From Cordia subcordata (Eukaryota; Streptophyta; Magnoliopsida; Boraginales; Cordiaceae), in NCBI GenBank assembly GCA_028554755.1, contig JAPTOF010000001.1:40815501-40879500 (forward strand): 64,000 nt of DNA, given 5' to 3'. Shown here piece after piece: positions 1 to 13,413 of this stretch. How positions within the stretch are numbered: the first letter of the stretch is position 1; the number at the start of each line of letters is the position of its first letter. The position numbers and the translations under genes were made by a program. Below the pieces are notes generated by a model, which searched no databases, was not told where the DNA came from, and was given only the letters and a program-made list of their open reading frames with translations.

Positions 1-1850
1 CATGTGGAAAAGAGAACCTGGTGACCACATCTTTTGTGCTTATAGTTTATCTAAAGTAATCAAATTTTTACCTTCTGTTTTAGTTCCTCAGCCTTGATTC
101 TTGAAATTTAATATCATTTTGTCCCTCACAATGAACCAACTGTTTAGAAGGCTAATTCTAGTTGGCTTACTTTCTTCTTGCAAATTATAATTTGAGCTCA
201 ATTTTGTAATATCACGTATCATCTGGTTTTAAATTTGTACCATAGATTATAGTTGTTCCCTGGTTAAAGTTCCCTCTTGGAAGATAAATATGGGGAAAGT
301 TGGACAAAATGGGCTGCTTTGCTTAGGCCTCAAGTCTAGATCTTATGGTAGCCAATAAATATATTGACTTATTAACTAGCATACAAGCTTGATTCTGATA
401 GCCCGTCCCCCCCTTCTTCCTCCTCCTCTTCTTTCCAATTGGTATTTGCTGGTGCTGCATATCAGATTATTGTTTTGTGTGATATAGAATCTGTTATATG
501 ATTGAAGTTTAAAATGCAGAATGCATTATTTGTACATTGTTATTAGTCTTGCAAATGAAAGGAAACTGGCGTACAGAGGAACTCGGACAGTTATTCTTTC
601 GATGCTACCTTAGCAGGATCTTGGGTTAAGCATCAAGGATGGACCTGCATGAGGCTCTAATAGCTATTGCCATGGATCTTCCTATGATTATGTCTGCTCA
701 TCTGATCGGAGCCAATTGACAGGATTTAGCAAATTAATTAGATGATTTGGGCTTGCTTTGGCTTTGCTTCGAGTCTTCCAGTTTCTTAGTCTCATTTGCT
801 TTTTATCTTATTGATTTGGCCTCTCATCTTTGTACTTGTTCAACCAACATGAATTGTATCTTCTTATGTGCTATGAACTCGAGTTTCAATCTGAAAATCC
901 AGGTGCGGGCCTATAAAGGGTTAGCCTTGTCCGAGCCTTTGAGTATGTGGCGCTGGCAGCTAAACTTGACCTATGCACTCCGCAAGAAGGGATGCCGCCT
1001 CAGCCCTCACAAATGTTTTTTCGATTGAAATCGGTTTAGGAACTGGCTATAGGCATAAGTCCAAGCTCCAGCTTCATACTTGATTTCCTGCATATTTCTC
1101 GGTGAATGTTGTACTGTCACAATTCCAATCAAACTTTTTTGGATCCAAATTTGACGAAAAGAATAACAAGAAGAAACTTCAGTTGATGATTATTAAGGAC
1201 ATGTTCCTGGATTCATGTCTGTGCATGTCTTTCAAGGCTCTAGGATCAACTTTTTAGCCATATTGATTCCAACCATCTTTTGTAACACTTGTTAGAATTT
1301 CCAGTGTAGAACACATGAAAATCAACCATTTCTGGGATCTAATGCCGGTCATCCCTCCACTTTAGCTTTCAGCTCCGAAGGAAATTATCTAATATTCGAA
1401 GTTGTTGTCGTGGTTGGCGACTTTGTTTAGTGAAATAAGACTTAGATTAATTTGGTTGGTATATTGATTAGAGGGAAAGACTAGTGACAAACTGGGGGAA
1501 ATCTTCTCTTATGACATTTACCTTGTTCCTGGTTCGGAAATAGAGAACCAAGCCCCCTTTTGACCTATTCATTTCTAGAAGCAGGGAGGATTGAGAGCTA
1601 AGTCCCCTCATACATACAGAGGACTGATTGTTTTATAGCTTTTCCTTGACTGAAAGCAAGAAATAATATGAATATCTATCATAAGCGAAGTATAAAATTT
1701 GAAAGAAAGTAGAAGTATTGGTCAACATTATTTCCCAAGCAAGCATTATACACGACTGAAAAGCTGGAGAGCTGACGGTAGAGTACAATAGTGAAGACAA
1801 GTATGTGATCACGTGGTGCACGGATTTTAACGTCAATTTAATATTAAAAT
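1..1850. other. Gene-poor stretch, no recognised gene
   Basis: I see no protein family on either strand. Bases 540-1030 have somewhat higher coding character: a CAG acceptor-like site precedes 904, followed by an open frame to about 1027. Its translation resembles nothing I know. It could be the 3' end or UTR of a gene lying left of the window, or a non-coding transcript. The rest is AT-rich and unremarkable. Confidence 0.4.
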
Positions 1851-2150
1851 TTATTATTAATAATATTATAAATTATACTTCGTATTGGTCAATGGGTTAA
1901 AAATAATAGATCTGATTAGTTTCAAAATGAATCGTACTGCTATAATGTTGAAACAATATTTATTTCCGTTGCGCTGCAATGGGTTTTAAGTTTGCAACTG
2001 TTAGCACATTAACTACCATATGTTAAATAGATGAACATAATCTCGCCTTTAAATCTCATAATAACAGAGTTGATACCGTGCACCAGATGCACAGTACACT
2101 CACTCTAAACACTGCATACCCTTTCTCGCGTGTAATGTACATGCACATGA

Positions 2151-2261
2151 ACAGTACACATGTTTACAAGAGCCATACTTTATAATTATAGCTCTTATTT
2201 CGTGTGTTCACAATTTTTTTTTTTTTTTATAACCAATGACAACGGAAATTCATTAATAATA
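2151..2261 (-). repeat. Poly(A)-tailed LINE-like 3' end, copy 1
   Basis: This segment, with a T-run near 2213-2229 followed by ACAACGGAAATTCATTAATA, recurs at 24540-24646. Read on the minus strand it is the tail of an element ending in poly(A), as in plant LINEs. The minus-strand frame just upstream (2400-2240) contains 'INREANQS', which loosely resembles the REAN motif of plant RNase H-type domains. The shared sequence extends past the poly(A) on both sides, so the two sites may also be copies of a larger repeat. Confidence 0.45.
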
Positions 2262-2524
2262 CTCAATTTGCAGCTTTGGTTAGCCTCACGATTAATGAGA
2301 GTTAAGCTGAACCCATGGTTCCTAGTAAGGGCCGATTTGATTCCCTTCATAATTGGAAGAATTTTCTCAGTCCACCTAAAAGTCATCCACAAGATCAACA
2401 GCCTGCTTGGCTATATGAAGTGGGTTGCGCTTCCTTCCTTCCTTCGAAGATGGCTTCATTCCTGGCTTTCCATATGAACCAGCAAGTCGACAAAAGAGTG
2501 GCTTCTGGTTTACCTTTGCTGTAG

Positions 2525-3480
2525 CCTGCTTTATTACAATTATTCACAATTAATACATTTTATATTCACAAATCTATATGTTACGATAAACATTTATAAC
2601 CCTTTTCCTACATGTTCGTAGTTTTTCTTTATATATTCACAACTTATAATGATATGTTCAAACTCTTTTATGATATATATTCACAATGAGTAAATTATAT
2701 GTTCACAATTATATTCACAACTAGTAAATTATATGTTTACAATTATGAATTATATGATGACAAAACTCAACCAACAAAATCAACAAATCTCAACAAACAG
2801 ATACAAACTGCTTCTTTCATAACCAAAAAAAAAAAAAAAGAAAAGAAAAGAAAAACAAATGACCACCATTCACTAAAATTCTAATCTAACGTGTGTCGTA
2901 CCCATCTCCGATCAAATACCACCTTCTTCGACCATCTCTCTTTCAGCCTGCAATTTTTTTTTTAATCAACAGCCATCTCTCTCCAGCCTTACCCCGTTGG
3001 ATGGCTAATTAAAAAGAAACACCACTCTCACCCCTCAAAGACTGATACCATGCACCTAATGCTACATGTACCAACGTAGTAAGGTGTACTCATTCGTAAT
3101 GTTTACATTATATGTTCACAATTTTTATACCTTCACAATATTTATATTATATATTCGTAATTTTTGTAGGTTCATAATTTTTATATTACATGTTCACAAT
3201 TTTAATAATTTTAATACTTTATATTCAAAACTTTTAGTTGTTTACAATTTTTATGCAATATATTCATAAATTTAATTATTCATTAATGTTAAATTATATG
3301 TTCACAAATCACAAATGCCATGTTCACAACTCTAAACCCATACATTCATACCTATAAACCACACAATCACAACTTTGACCGAAATATTCACAATTATATA
3401 AAACATGTTCACAATCTGTAAACACTTTTCACAACTTGCAAATTTCACATTTACAAATCACAAAATAACAAATTTAAAAT
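2525..3480. repeat. Degenerate TTCACAA-motif array
   Basis: Variants of TATGTTCACAATTT, ATATTCACAA and TGTTTACAATT recur every 15-40 bases over about 2525-2760 and 3090-3470, separated by a purine run near 2826-2855. The units vary in spacing and sequence, so it is not a simple microsatellite. No open frame of interest spans it. The unit also occurs at the edges of the LINE-like repeats at 2151 and 24540, which suggests the array is the body of a repetitive element. Confidence 0.5.
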
Positions 3481-3641
3481 TGATAATTCTTTCAGCTCCT
3501 CAAAATAATTTGTTATTCGTCTTCTTCCTTACCCGATGCACAACACAAAAAAGAAATTCAAAACCCATATATAGTGTTTCACTTCCTCAATCATCTTCTT
3601 CTTATCTTTTTTTTTTTTGGACGAGATCATCTTCTTATTTT

Positions 3642-4368
3642 AGCGCGTGTTCGGCAATAGCTTTTCAAGTAACATTCAGCGTTTTGACTAGTAAAAACAC
3701 TATTTTGTTAAATTATTGTTGTTCGATAAACTAGCGTTTCAAGTTGCTTTTTAGGCAACTTTTAGAGTTTCAACTATTGTTTCTCAAAAGCTAAAAACTT
3801 TAACGTTTCAGGTGGCTTTTAGCTTTTCATGTTTTTTTGGTAATTCTATCCCTTTTGCATTTTTTTATTTTTCTATTCTTTCTCCAATCTCTCTATATAT
3901 TTTTATCTTTTCTTTCACAAATAAAAATAAGAAAAAATATAAAACTGAATTTCAATTTCTATATGATCAATATTATTAAAAGCATAAGTTTTATTGATAC
4001 CTTTTTTTTTTTACAAAATAAATTTGAATCTATTAAAATTAATTTTTGTAATATTGATATAAATGTTTTACAAAAAAATTAGTTATACTTTAATATTAAA
4101 ATATGATTATAAAAATAAATATCTAATTATGAAATATACTATCTTATTCCTATAATAGTAATAGTAATTACAATTATCCTAATAACAATAATAATTATAA
4201 TATGATATCAATGTCCTTTTACGTCATTTAACATTTATCAGCTAATCTAATAGCTAATTTTATTGAATACATTTTGTTCAATTGGCTAGTTAAACAACTA
4301 TCCGCTAACAGCTAAAATACAACGGCTATCAGCTACTCTAACAGCTAAATTTGTTGAATAGACTCTTA
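3642..4368. mobile_element. Probable MITE
   Basis: The left end (GCGTGTTCGGCAATAGCTTT) and the reverse complement of the right end (GAGTCTATTCAACAAATTTA) look like diverged terminal inverted repeats. Subterminal motifs of the 'AGCTAAT/ATTAGCTGTTAG' type repeat near both ends, and the interior is very AT-rich and non-coding. No target duplication is clear, so the exact ends are uncertain. Confidence 0.4.
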
Positions 4369-4369
4369 A

Positions 4370-6530
4370 TTGGTAGCTCTCTCTCTCTCTCTGTTTCTCT
4401 CCAGCGTTTCTCTGCTTTGGTGAAAAATAACGTGTTATTGGTCTTCTCCCTTACCTAACACACAACCCAAGGAAAAAACTTCAAAACTCGCTTCTCCAAA
4501 CACAAGATCCAATCATTGGATCAACAATTAAAATGGGTGTACAATACTCTTTGCGTATAAAATCAGTAGGGTATATGGTGTAATTTGTGATGTCAAGTAA
4601 GAAAAATGTTTTAAAATAAGACCAAAGCAAAAAACATCATTGGTCTAGCCCACTCTTTGTCAATTTTCATCAGGATCACTTATTCACTTTGCTTTCTATT
4701 ACTATGAGTAATAATTGTTTCATGCACTTGGTTTTTTAAATAATAAACATTAAACTTATACAAGTTTACTATTCTACTAGTTTATGATTGAATAAAATCT
4801 TTTACTAGTTTACTAACCAAAAAAGATTATACAAATTTGGTTTTTTAATACTAAATTTTAAATTTATTCATTTTAAAATTTTGGAATTTATAATTGAATA
4901 TTATCTTTAACATTAATTGATTTTTAAATTAAAATTAGAATTCACAAATAAATATTATTTTAAGTATTAATTAATTAATAATTAAAATTTTATATTAATT
5001 AATAATATATATCATAATAAATAATAAATAAATCTTTTGAAATTGACAAATGAGTTTTATTTTAAGGATTAATTAATTGAATGTTTAATTTACGTAATAA
5101 TGTATATTTATAGAGATAAGATATAATAAAAATAAAATAAATATTAAATTATTTTATAAGTTAATTGTAAAATAACTATTTTCATGTAAACTTTGATATA
5201 ACACTCTCACAATATTTGAAAAAGGACTTTCATATATATATATATATAGATTAAAGTAAAATGTGAGTATTTTTATAAGCGTACTAGTATTTTTAGCCAT
5301 AATTTCCTTTTCGTTTTCCACCTTTCCTTGCGCCTTTTGTTTGAGTCTTTTTTTTTTTTGTTCCCCGTTTGTTGCAGTTTCATTTTATTGATCAGCTATT
5401 AGTGCTTATACGAATGAATTTTGCTATAACGTGACTAATCATTGCATTAAAAGTCATGTTTAAGGCGAGGCTTGAGTGCTTATTTATTAATCCTTGTCAT
5501 AGCTTCGAATTTTAAACACGATGTCTTTAATAATTGAGCACGTTTAACTTCTTCAAGCCTCATTATTGTACATAAAAATTCCATAACACTTGCCTTTCTT
5601 TTTTTTTTTTTGGGTAAATACGAGTTAGGCATGGTATGCATTTCAGTAATATTGACAAATTCTTTTGTGTGGAGAAATCAAGTGGACATAATTTAAGTTC
5701 ACATGAAGCTCAAACGAAGGAAAATTAGAAGAAAACAAAACAGATTTTAAGGAGGGACAGCCACTTTATTTTATGTCCCATCCATGCTAACATTAAAGAA
5801 CCCAATTGTCTTTTGTCTTATAGGTTCTTGAGTTCAGATGAGTCGTAGCTTTGTCTTATTGGTTCTTGAGTTCAGATGAGTCATAGCTGCATAGTCAAAC
5901 ATTTTGAGTTTACTTACCGGCCAGAAAATACTTCTACTGAGAATCTACGCAAGCACATAAAATTAAAAAAGAAGATTCCCCGAATGTTGAAGCCTAAACA
6001 ATTTTGAGATCATATATGATTATTATAGTATCAAGATTGGATTTCACATATGTGCTTCTAGTATCATCAAATTAAAGAGGGATAAGAACAAGTAAAAGTA
6101 CATAAATTATTGATGATCAAAGGCCATCTAGAGTGATAAGGTTGTTGGTCTTCTTAGACGTTGTGTTGCTTATGGGGCTACCCTAGCTGAAGTGATATTA
6201 ATGTAGCTTTATATTCACAGTCTTTCTTTTTCTTTTTTTTTTTTCTCCTTTTCTTTTAACTTTCTTGGTTACAATTAATTTGAATATTATGGCTTTAACT
6301 CTGTGTGATTTGACAAATTACCAAGTTTCCTGATTATATATGGAGATTAGTATGGATATATTCATATTTCTTCTATGATTATGTCTAGTCAATGAAAGCA
6401 TTTAAAATTCGGTTATCAAAATCACTTTTCTTGTCCACAATAACTACAATACAAGAGAAGTTCAAATTTTGTTAACTTTGACTAAATCTACTCAATTAGC
6501 AGCTCCTCAAATATAAACCACTAAAAAACA
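4370..6530. other. AT-rich intergenic DNA with a short tandem duplication
   Basis: No gene is seen. A CT run lies at about 4378-4392. At about 5814-5891 a unit of about 38 bases (containing TTGGTTCTTGAGTTCAGATG) occurs twice in tandem with only a few differences. The rest is AT-rich single-copy-looking sequence. Confidence 0.5.
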
Positions 6531-6777
6531 TAAAAAAATCAATAACCTTGGCTTGAAAAGTAAATACATGTAACACTACAAACATACATGACTATTCAAG
6601 CAATCAAACACAACTAACCTCAAACAACATCCACGCCATATGCTTTTCTTTTTCTCGTCAATATTTACCATATTATTAAATTGGTTTCCTACGTCCGCGT
6701 GCTTATACCACTTAATGGGATTAAAGTATTTGCATAACACACATATATACACACTGATATGTGCTGTAATACATAGA

Positions 6778-7700
6778 TTAATTTTAAAATTTCTTATTTC
6801 CCAACTTCTATAAGCTGCAAGCAAAAATTATAAACTGAAAAAACAAGATTAATCAATGATTTCTGAAAATTTTCAAGAGAAAAAAAAAAGATTTAGATAG
6901 ATAGAGTGCCTGATAGCAACTTTGCAAGAGGCAGAGGGTTTGGAAGAGGGTTTCAATTGGAGAAGAGCTCATGAAATGTAAATTTGTAGAAAAGGGTAAG
7001 GAAGGGATAATTTTTTTTTTTAATGTTTTCCAAGTGATGTTGAAAAACCAATTTTTTAGGTTAGGTGGAGGAATACATTTTTTTTTAACTTTTTCCTCAA
7101 AGGACTTTCCCATAGAATGGGCTTTCTAACTTGGCTTTGTCCAACCAAACAAAAGAAAGAAAAACAAAAGTTGGAATAGTCTTTCCTTTTCAAGCCATTC
7201 CATTACACTAAACAAACTCTAAATTCTAATACAAGAAACAATTATATTCTAAAAATCAAAGTGAATTATAATTTCATAATTCTACATTAAATATTTTAAC
7301 ATTTTAATTATAATTCTAACTTCAAACATATTTATTTAGTAATTGTAACTGGAATGAGTTCAAATTGAAAGTTCTTTCACATATTTGAAGTTCGAACCAT
7401 TTTTTAGGTAAATGAAAAACAACTATTTACTCCCTTTAAAAAAGAGAGGAAAAAAAAAAGCATTTTAACTCTATATATGTTATATAAATACCTATAGATA
7501 CGATTATAGATTCTTCCCTCTATCTCTTCATTCAATTTATGATTCAATTAAAATCTGCATCGAATTACAAAGGAAAGATATTATATTAGACATCTTGTAA
7601 GTTTTGTATATCAAGTTTCTTCCTATGCTTTTCACAATTACAAGTTTGAGATAGGATGATTTTATAGAATTAGAAAAAATTTGGAGCAATAAGAATTAAA
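6778..7700. repeat. Dispersed repeat family, copy a
   Basis: Bases 6778-7425 are repeated in the same orientation at 8163-8790. The right part, 7210-7700, recurs inverted at 9715-10205 and again at about 37075-37570, so 7210-7700 and 9715-10205 form a large inverted repeat with arms of about 490 bases. No terminal motif or coding capacity identifies the family. It is probably non-autonomous mobile DNA. Confidence 0.7.
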
Positions 7701-8162
7701 TAACTACTTTTATTTCTAATGTCGAGATAGTACAAAAGTTGCAGTCTTCTTATAGCTGACAATCAAGCTTTTAGGAAAGTGGAGAATGGAAAGGGCAAAA
7801 ATCAGCACCTGGTCCCATGGGAAATGGTCCCAACAGAGAAATTCTATATTAGAAAGATCAACATCAATTTCCATCTTTACCTTTAGAAATTCTACTTTAG
7901 AATTTCCAGTGTCGGACCCATGAAAATCAACCATTGTTGGGATCTGATAATATTAGATTTTATTATTAATAATATTATAAATTACACTTTGCATTGGTTA
8001 ATGGGTTAAAAAAACTTAGATCTGATTAGTTTCAAGATGAGTCGTATTGGTATATCATTGAAACAACATTTATTTTTTATATTTAGAATTTCTTATGAGG
8101 ATTAGATAATTTCATTCACTCTAAAATTGATGCATATTAAATGTTGTATGGATTAGATAATA

Positions 8163-8790
8163 TATAGATTAATTTTAAATTTTCTTATTTCCCAACTTAT
8201 ATGAGCTGCAAGCAAAAATTATGAACTGAAAACACAAGATTAATCAATGATTTCTGAAAATTTTAAAGAGAAAAAAAAAGATTTAGATAGATAAAGTACC
8301 TGATAACAACTTTGCAAGAGGCAGAGGGTTTGGAAGACGGTTTCAATTGAAGAAGGGCTCATGAAATGTAAATTTGTAGAAAAGGATAAGGAAGGGATAA
8401 AATTTTTTTTTTAATGTTTTCCAAGTGACGTCGAAAAACCAATTTTTTAGGTTTGGTAGAGGAATACATTTTTTAACTTTTTTTTGGAAAGGACTTTCCC
8501 GTTTCTAACCTGGCTTTGTCCAACCAAACAAAAGAAAGGAAAACAAAAGCTGGAATGACCTTTCCTTTGCAAGTCATTTTATCATACCAAACGGGCTCTA
8601 AATTCTAATACAAGAAACAATTATATTCTAAAAGTCAAAGTGAATTATAATTTCATAATTCTACATTAAATCTTTTAACATTTTAATTATAATTCTAACT
8701 TCAAAAATATTTATTTAGTAATTGTAACTGGAATGAGTTCAAATTGAAAGTTCTTTCATATATTTGAAGTTCGAGTCATTTTATAGGACA
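8163..8790. repeat. Dispersed repeat family, copy b
   Basis: This is a direct repeat of 6778-7425, sharing among many stretches CCAACCAAACAAAAGAAAG and GCAAGAGGCAGAGGGTTTGG, with scattered differences and small indels. It ends near GAAGTTCGAG, where the two copies diverge. Confidence 0.75.
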
Positions 8791-8996
8791 TAAATACTAA
8801 ACTTTTTAGCGGTCCAAAGATCTGTTTTGGGTCAAGCCATAGATTTTTTTTTTTCCCCCCCTTTTTTGGCGGGAGGGCGGGTTAGCCATGTGGTGTGTTG
8901 GGATTATTACTTTTTATCAATATATATATTCTCTCTTTCACACACATTTCGCATACTCATGAGTAAAGTACACTTAACTCTTCAGTTCTCTCAAAC

Positions 8997-9284
8997 GTGG
9001 AGCACCCAGACAACATCCATCCAAACGAGTTGATTGGTGTAGAAGTATTGAATGAATTACGTGCGGCAGCAGCCTTAGTTGACTTAGGCCAACATGCTGC
9101 TGCAGCCGTCGATGTAATTCATGATGCTCAACCCCTGTTGCGGTGGAATACTCGTCTCCCTCGCAACACACCGCGGCGATCACGCGCAGTACATGAAAAT
9201 GTCAGCGTCCTCCTCCTCAACGACGACAAAAACTCCTCCTCCTCCTCCTCCTCCGCGCAGGAGCCAGAGGTCAACGCGAGCTAA
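8997..9284 (+). CDS. Open frame of unknown function, possibly an exon remnant
   Basis: This stretch is richer in G+C than its surroundings and open for about 95 codons. The frame has no ATG start and opens from GTG. The translation holds an Ala-rich segment (RAAAALVDLGQHAAAAVDVI), then a serine run encoded by CTC repeats at about 9236-9253. I recognise no family. A second frame and the minus strand are also partly open, as expected in GC-rich DNA, so this may be an exon fragment carried by a repeat rather than a gene. Just downstream, 9337-9440 recurs inverted at 27738-27841. Confidence 0.2.
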   Translation: MEHPDNIHPNELIGVEVLNELRAAAALVDLGQHAAAAVDVIHDAQPLLRWNTRLPRNTPRRSRAVHENVSVLLLNDDKNSSSSSSSAQEPEVNAS

Positions 9285-9336
9285 CAATGGAACTCTTCCC
9301 TTACGTAGGAGCCCAACCTAGCTAGGCTCAATCGAC

Positions 9337-9440
9337 CAAACGCTGCCACCATGCCACGATCAACTCCAGGAGAGACCAAAATATTATACATGGTGGCTAA
9401 GTCCACGAAACCATGCATGCATGAGAAAAGTTCAATTCCC
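9337..9440. repeat. 104-base repeat, inverted partner at 27738-27841
   Basis: The block containing CGCTGCCACCATGCCACGAT and AAATATTATACATGGTGG, ending near CATGCATGCATGA, reappears as its reverse complement at 27738-27841. No structure beyond the repeat itself is visible. Confidence 0.7.
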
Positions 9441-9444
9441 TTGT

Positions 9445-11300
9445 TCGACAAGTGCCGTTTTCTCCGCACATTGAATAAATTCTCTGGCCCCTATACCCCG
9501 CTTAGTACAACCCAGTCGCTCCTCACTAACAGCTTTTTTGCGTAGGAGATGGGACACTGAAGCTAACGTGCATAGACATTGAGTTTTTGTAAATCGGGCT
9601 GTAGATTTTTGTACATTCTTCGTCATCAATGAAAATGCCTTGCTTATTTTGCTTGGAAAAAAAAAAAAGGGGTAATTTTCGGGTTTAAGAAGACTGCAGC
9701 TATTGTAACGAAATAGGTAGTGATTTGATTCTTATTCCAAATTTTTTCTTATTCTATAAATTCATCCTATTTCAAACTTGTAATTGTGAAAAATACCGGA
9801 AGAAACTTGACATACAATAGACTTGTAAGATGTCTAATATAATATCTTTCCTTTGTAATTCGATGCAGATTTTTAAATTGAATCATGATCAATCGAATGA
9901 AGAGATAGAGAGAAGAATATGTAACGATATCTATAGGCATTTATATAAAACATATAGAGTCAAAATGCTTTTCTTCTCTTTTTTAGAGCGAGTAAATAGT
10001 TATTTTTTATTTGGTAAATTATTCCAACTTCAAATATATGAAAGACCTTTCAATTTGAACTCATTCCAGTTACAATTACTAAATAAATATTTTTGAAGTT
10101 AGAACTATAATTAAAATGTTAAAAGATTTAATGTAGAATTATGAAATTATAATTCACTTTGATTTTTAGAATGTAATTGTTTCTTGTATTAGAATTTAGA
10201 ATTTAATTGAGAGAAAGAGAATGTACAATAAAATTTCATTTTTTTTGAATTTTAGACTCTTTTTTGAATTTATAATTAAAATTAGGAAAAATATTTATTA
10301 AAAATTGATCCGTGTAAATTACTACTTAATATACAAAAAGAGTTCCACGTAGAGCATATACTAGCAAGTGCACTCCTACAAAATTTTCTAATTTTCTAAG
10401 TTTTAGGTAAGGAAAAAAATCATTTAACTATTTTTGAATTTGAGCAAAAGATAATTAAGTAATTAATTGATAACTATCTCCACTCTTGAATTTAACAAAA
10501 GATAATGATTTGTAATTAATTGATAATTGTCGTTGCATATAGTGTAGTTGTATCCATGTGTTAACAAGCAACTAACACATGTTCTCCTCCGAAGCATATA
10601 TCGTTAAGTGTTTGCACCAGATCTTTGGTGGGTAAAAGTTTCACGAGTACCCTCTTGCCATTTATGCTGTCGTAACGGTGTTAAAATTTATATTTATAAA
10701 GACATTATAAAATTGGAGGTTTAACTCTTCTTTTGCAATTCCAATTTTATACTAAGAAAATCAAAGCAAATAAACACGATCATCGATATTCGAAGATTAG
10801 ATTGATATCCTACAGGTGACTTCTCTGCATGCAACTTTTATGTGATTTAACTACTTTGTCATCATAAGCAAAGAACCCCAAACATGCCAATATTGAAAAT
10901 TACATCTGATTTATTGTCAGCTTCTCATCTTTTTGCATATAACTGGCCAGCTAGCATTCCTAGTCTCTATATAATCAAATGTGATATCAATATGTTTTTG
11001 TTAGACTGCCTGAATGTGTATTATGGAACATGTGCAATCGGCATTGGATTTCCTGAATAAGATGAGCTAGTTGATACTGCTGTTAGGAGCCAAGGCATGA
11101 AACTACCGTTCACGATGTGGTGTTTTGTGTCTATATAATCAAAGATGATATTAGTGCATTGCTGCAAGACAACTAGTATTACAAAATTATATGTAAGGGT
11201 ATTAATGTCTTTGTAACTGTAAATTTTAACACCGTTAGAGCAGTATAAACGATAAGGAGGTGCTCGCGAAACTTTTACTCATCATAAGGCCTTGTTGTGT
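9445..11300. repeat. Left copy of a segmental duplication (partner 36755-39465)
   Basis: From TGCCGTTTTCTCCGCACATT through the 'AAATCGGGCTGTAGATT' stretch to the 'TTTTAACACCGTTAGAGC' stretch, this block matches 36755-39465 in order and orientation. The right copy carries an extra insertion of about 800 bases (37983-38790). The block includes inverted copy c of the 6.8-kb repeat (9715-10205). I see no gene in it. Confidence 0.8.
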
Positions 11301-11499
11301 GACTTTTGACACCACAAGGGAGTGAGGTGCACTTGTAGTAGACCACACGGGGTATGATACATTTTACTTTTCTTTTTTTTGTTTTTACGTTTTAATGTAT
11401 ATTTTCTTTATGTAATGAAAATAATAAGAAGTATGCTCTTTCATTGTTTAAGTCAGTACATCATCTCACAAAATAATGCTATTTTGTTTCATCTCTTAG

Positions 11500-11955
11500 T
11501 GATGGGCATCGAAACTACCAAAAAATAAGTTCTAATTTTTTACCTCACAAATTTAATTTGAGCACATAGTGAGTAAAAGGCCGAGTCCACAGGAATTGGG
11601 TGATGTAGAATATGCTAATTCTGCCAAGTAGATTAATCAAAGAAGTCACAATAAAAAAAAGAGGTTTTTAAGGCAAAAAATCAATTTAGCACAAAATTGT
11701 CCAGCCACTAGAGTCTTAGTCGTGGGCACGCAACTGGGCAGTAAAATGGGAAAACGTAAACAAAAATAAAATCAAACCCAATGATGCAATCTTCACTAAT
11801 TAAATGTCAAAAAACAATGTTAAATGAGAATTCAATGGGAACTAAACCTAGCCCCGAGTTTAATCTCAATTTCGGTCAACAAATCCAATCCTAAATACAA
11901 AGATAATTTCCAACTATTTTGATAAATCAATTATGGTTGTTGGCACGACCTAACA
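11500..11955 (-). repeat. Left LTR, truncated
   Basis: It aligns with 16795-17245 of the right LTR, including the shared TAATTTGAGCACAT and GGTCGAGTCCACAGG stretches (with small differences). The match stops after GGCACGACCTA. About 960 bases expected for a full LTR are absent, replaced by unrelated sequence. Confidence 0.85.
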
Positions 11956-12299
11956 ACTATTTTGACCACTCAAAGAGGGGAGTCGAGGAATGACGGAATG
12001 TCTGGCCGCGCGTCCCCATGTGTCGTCTCTTCAAGGAAGGTCGCGGGTGGAATGGGTTATGGGGTAGAGGGTCGAGTAAGGGTGTTATGGGAGATGGAGG
12101 ACTGTTTCGGTGAGTTAAAGAGGGATTTTTACCCCCATAGACGTCCGCACAGTGCTCTCCCGATAGTTGTGTCACAGTCATCGACACGGGACAGGGGTTG
12201 TTGGGTCTTACTTTTGGTTCTTCTTGCGAGGCTAGAGGGTGGGGCTTTGTTCTTCATTTTTTTCTTTGCCATAAGAGTTTGTGTAATAGATTAGGAATA

Positions 12300-13366
12300 T
12301 TAGTGAGCTCAAGGTGGTCGCTGGTGCGCCTTTCCAGTGCAAGCTCTAAAAGACTCGCAAGCGTACGGATCGTGCAATATTACGTATACAAGTGCGGGTG
12401 TCGAACCACAGGGACGCGTGAATAATGTGGGTGAATTCTATACTTGGTGTTCTAGAAAGTGCCAAAAAAAAAGATCTAAACTAGACATATTTTTGGGGTT
12501 TTGGATTATCGGGAGCTCTAGGTAAAGGAAATAAAACTAAACTATGAATATGAAAAATGGGAACACAAGTTGGTCGAGAGGGAACTAACAATTGAGAAGG
12601 GGTTAGGGTGACTTCGACTTATGAATGGGTAATTCTATACTCAAATGCTATGGGATTAAGGGATGATGGCTAACTATCATGAGTGCTCTTAACTATGTTG
12701 CTAGTTAGTGTCCTAATTTCCCCCTAGGACTCGGTGCGGGTCTATCCCTAGGCGGCGCCTCTTAGAGCTACGGCGTGGTCCTTATGACCTAGGGCCTCAA
12801 GAGTGACTAACTAACTTCCTAGGTGACTTAGAATGAACCTACCTTAGTACCTAAACCTTTGGCTGGATTTAAAGCCAAGACCTAGTGTTGCTAAGGTCGA
12901 CTAAACCTATCCGGAAACCTATTGGCTGGATTTAAAGCCAAAGGAGACTCGGTCTAGACTAGCCCTAAATTACACTTGGTAATTCTAAGGTCACTACAGC
13001 AGGATTTGACTTGCTAGTGCGTTTATACATGTTCAAGGCCAAGGTGCTCGTGAATAATGGAACCTATTCAACTACCAAACATCGTCATGTTCAGTTCGCA
13101 CCATTAGAAGCAATTAACAACCAACATGTATGCTTTATTGAAGTTATACTCATTACTAGGCATGCAAATATACATATAGACATGAATATAAGTATTACCC
13201 ACTTCATAGCATCCACATATAAACACATAGACATGATTATAACATGGATTAGATGTGTTCAGTAACAAATAAACTTCAATTTATACACATGTTACTCATC
13301 TAGGCATTTTATCAAACACTTAAATATGAATGAGAAAATACCCATTTGAACAAGAGAATTCAAAAC

Positions 13367-13413
<47 letters not shown>

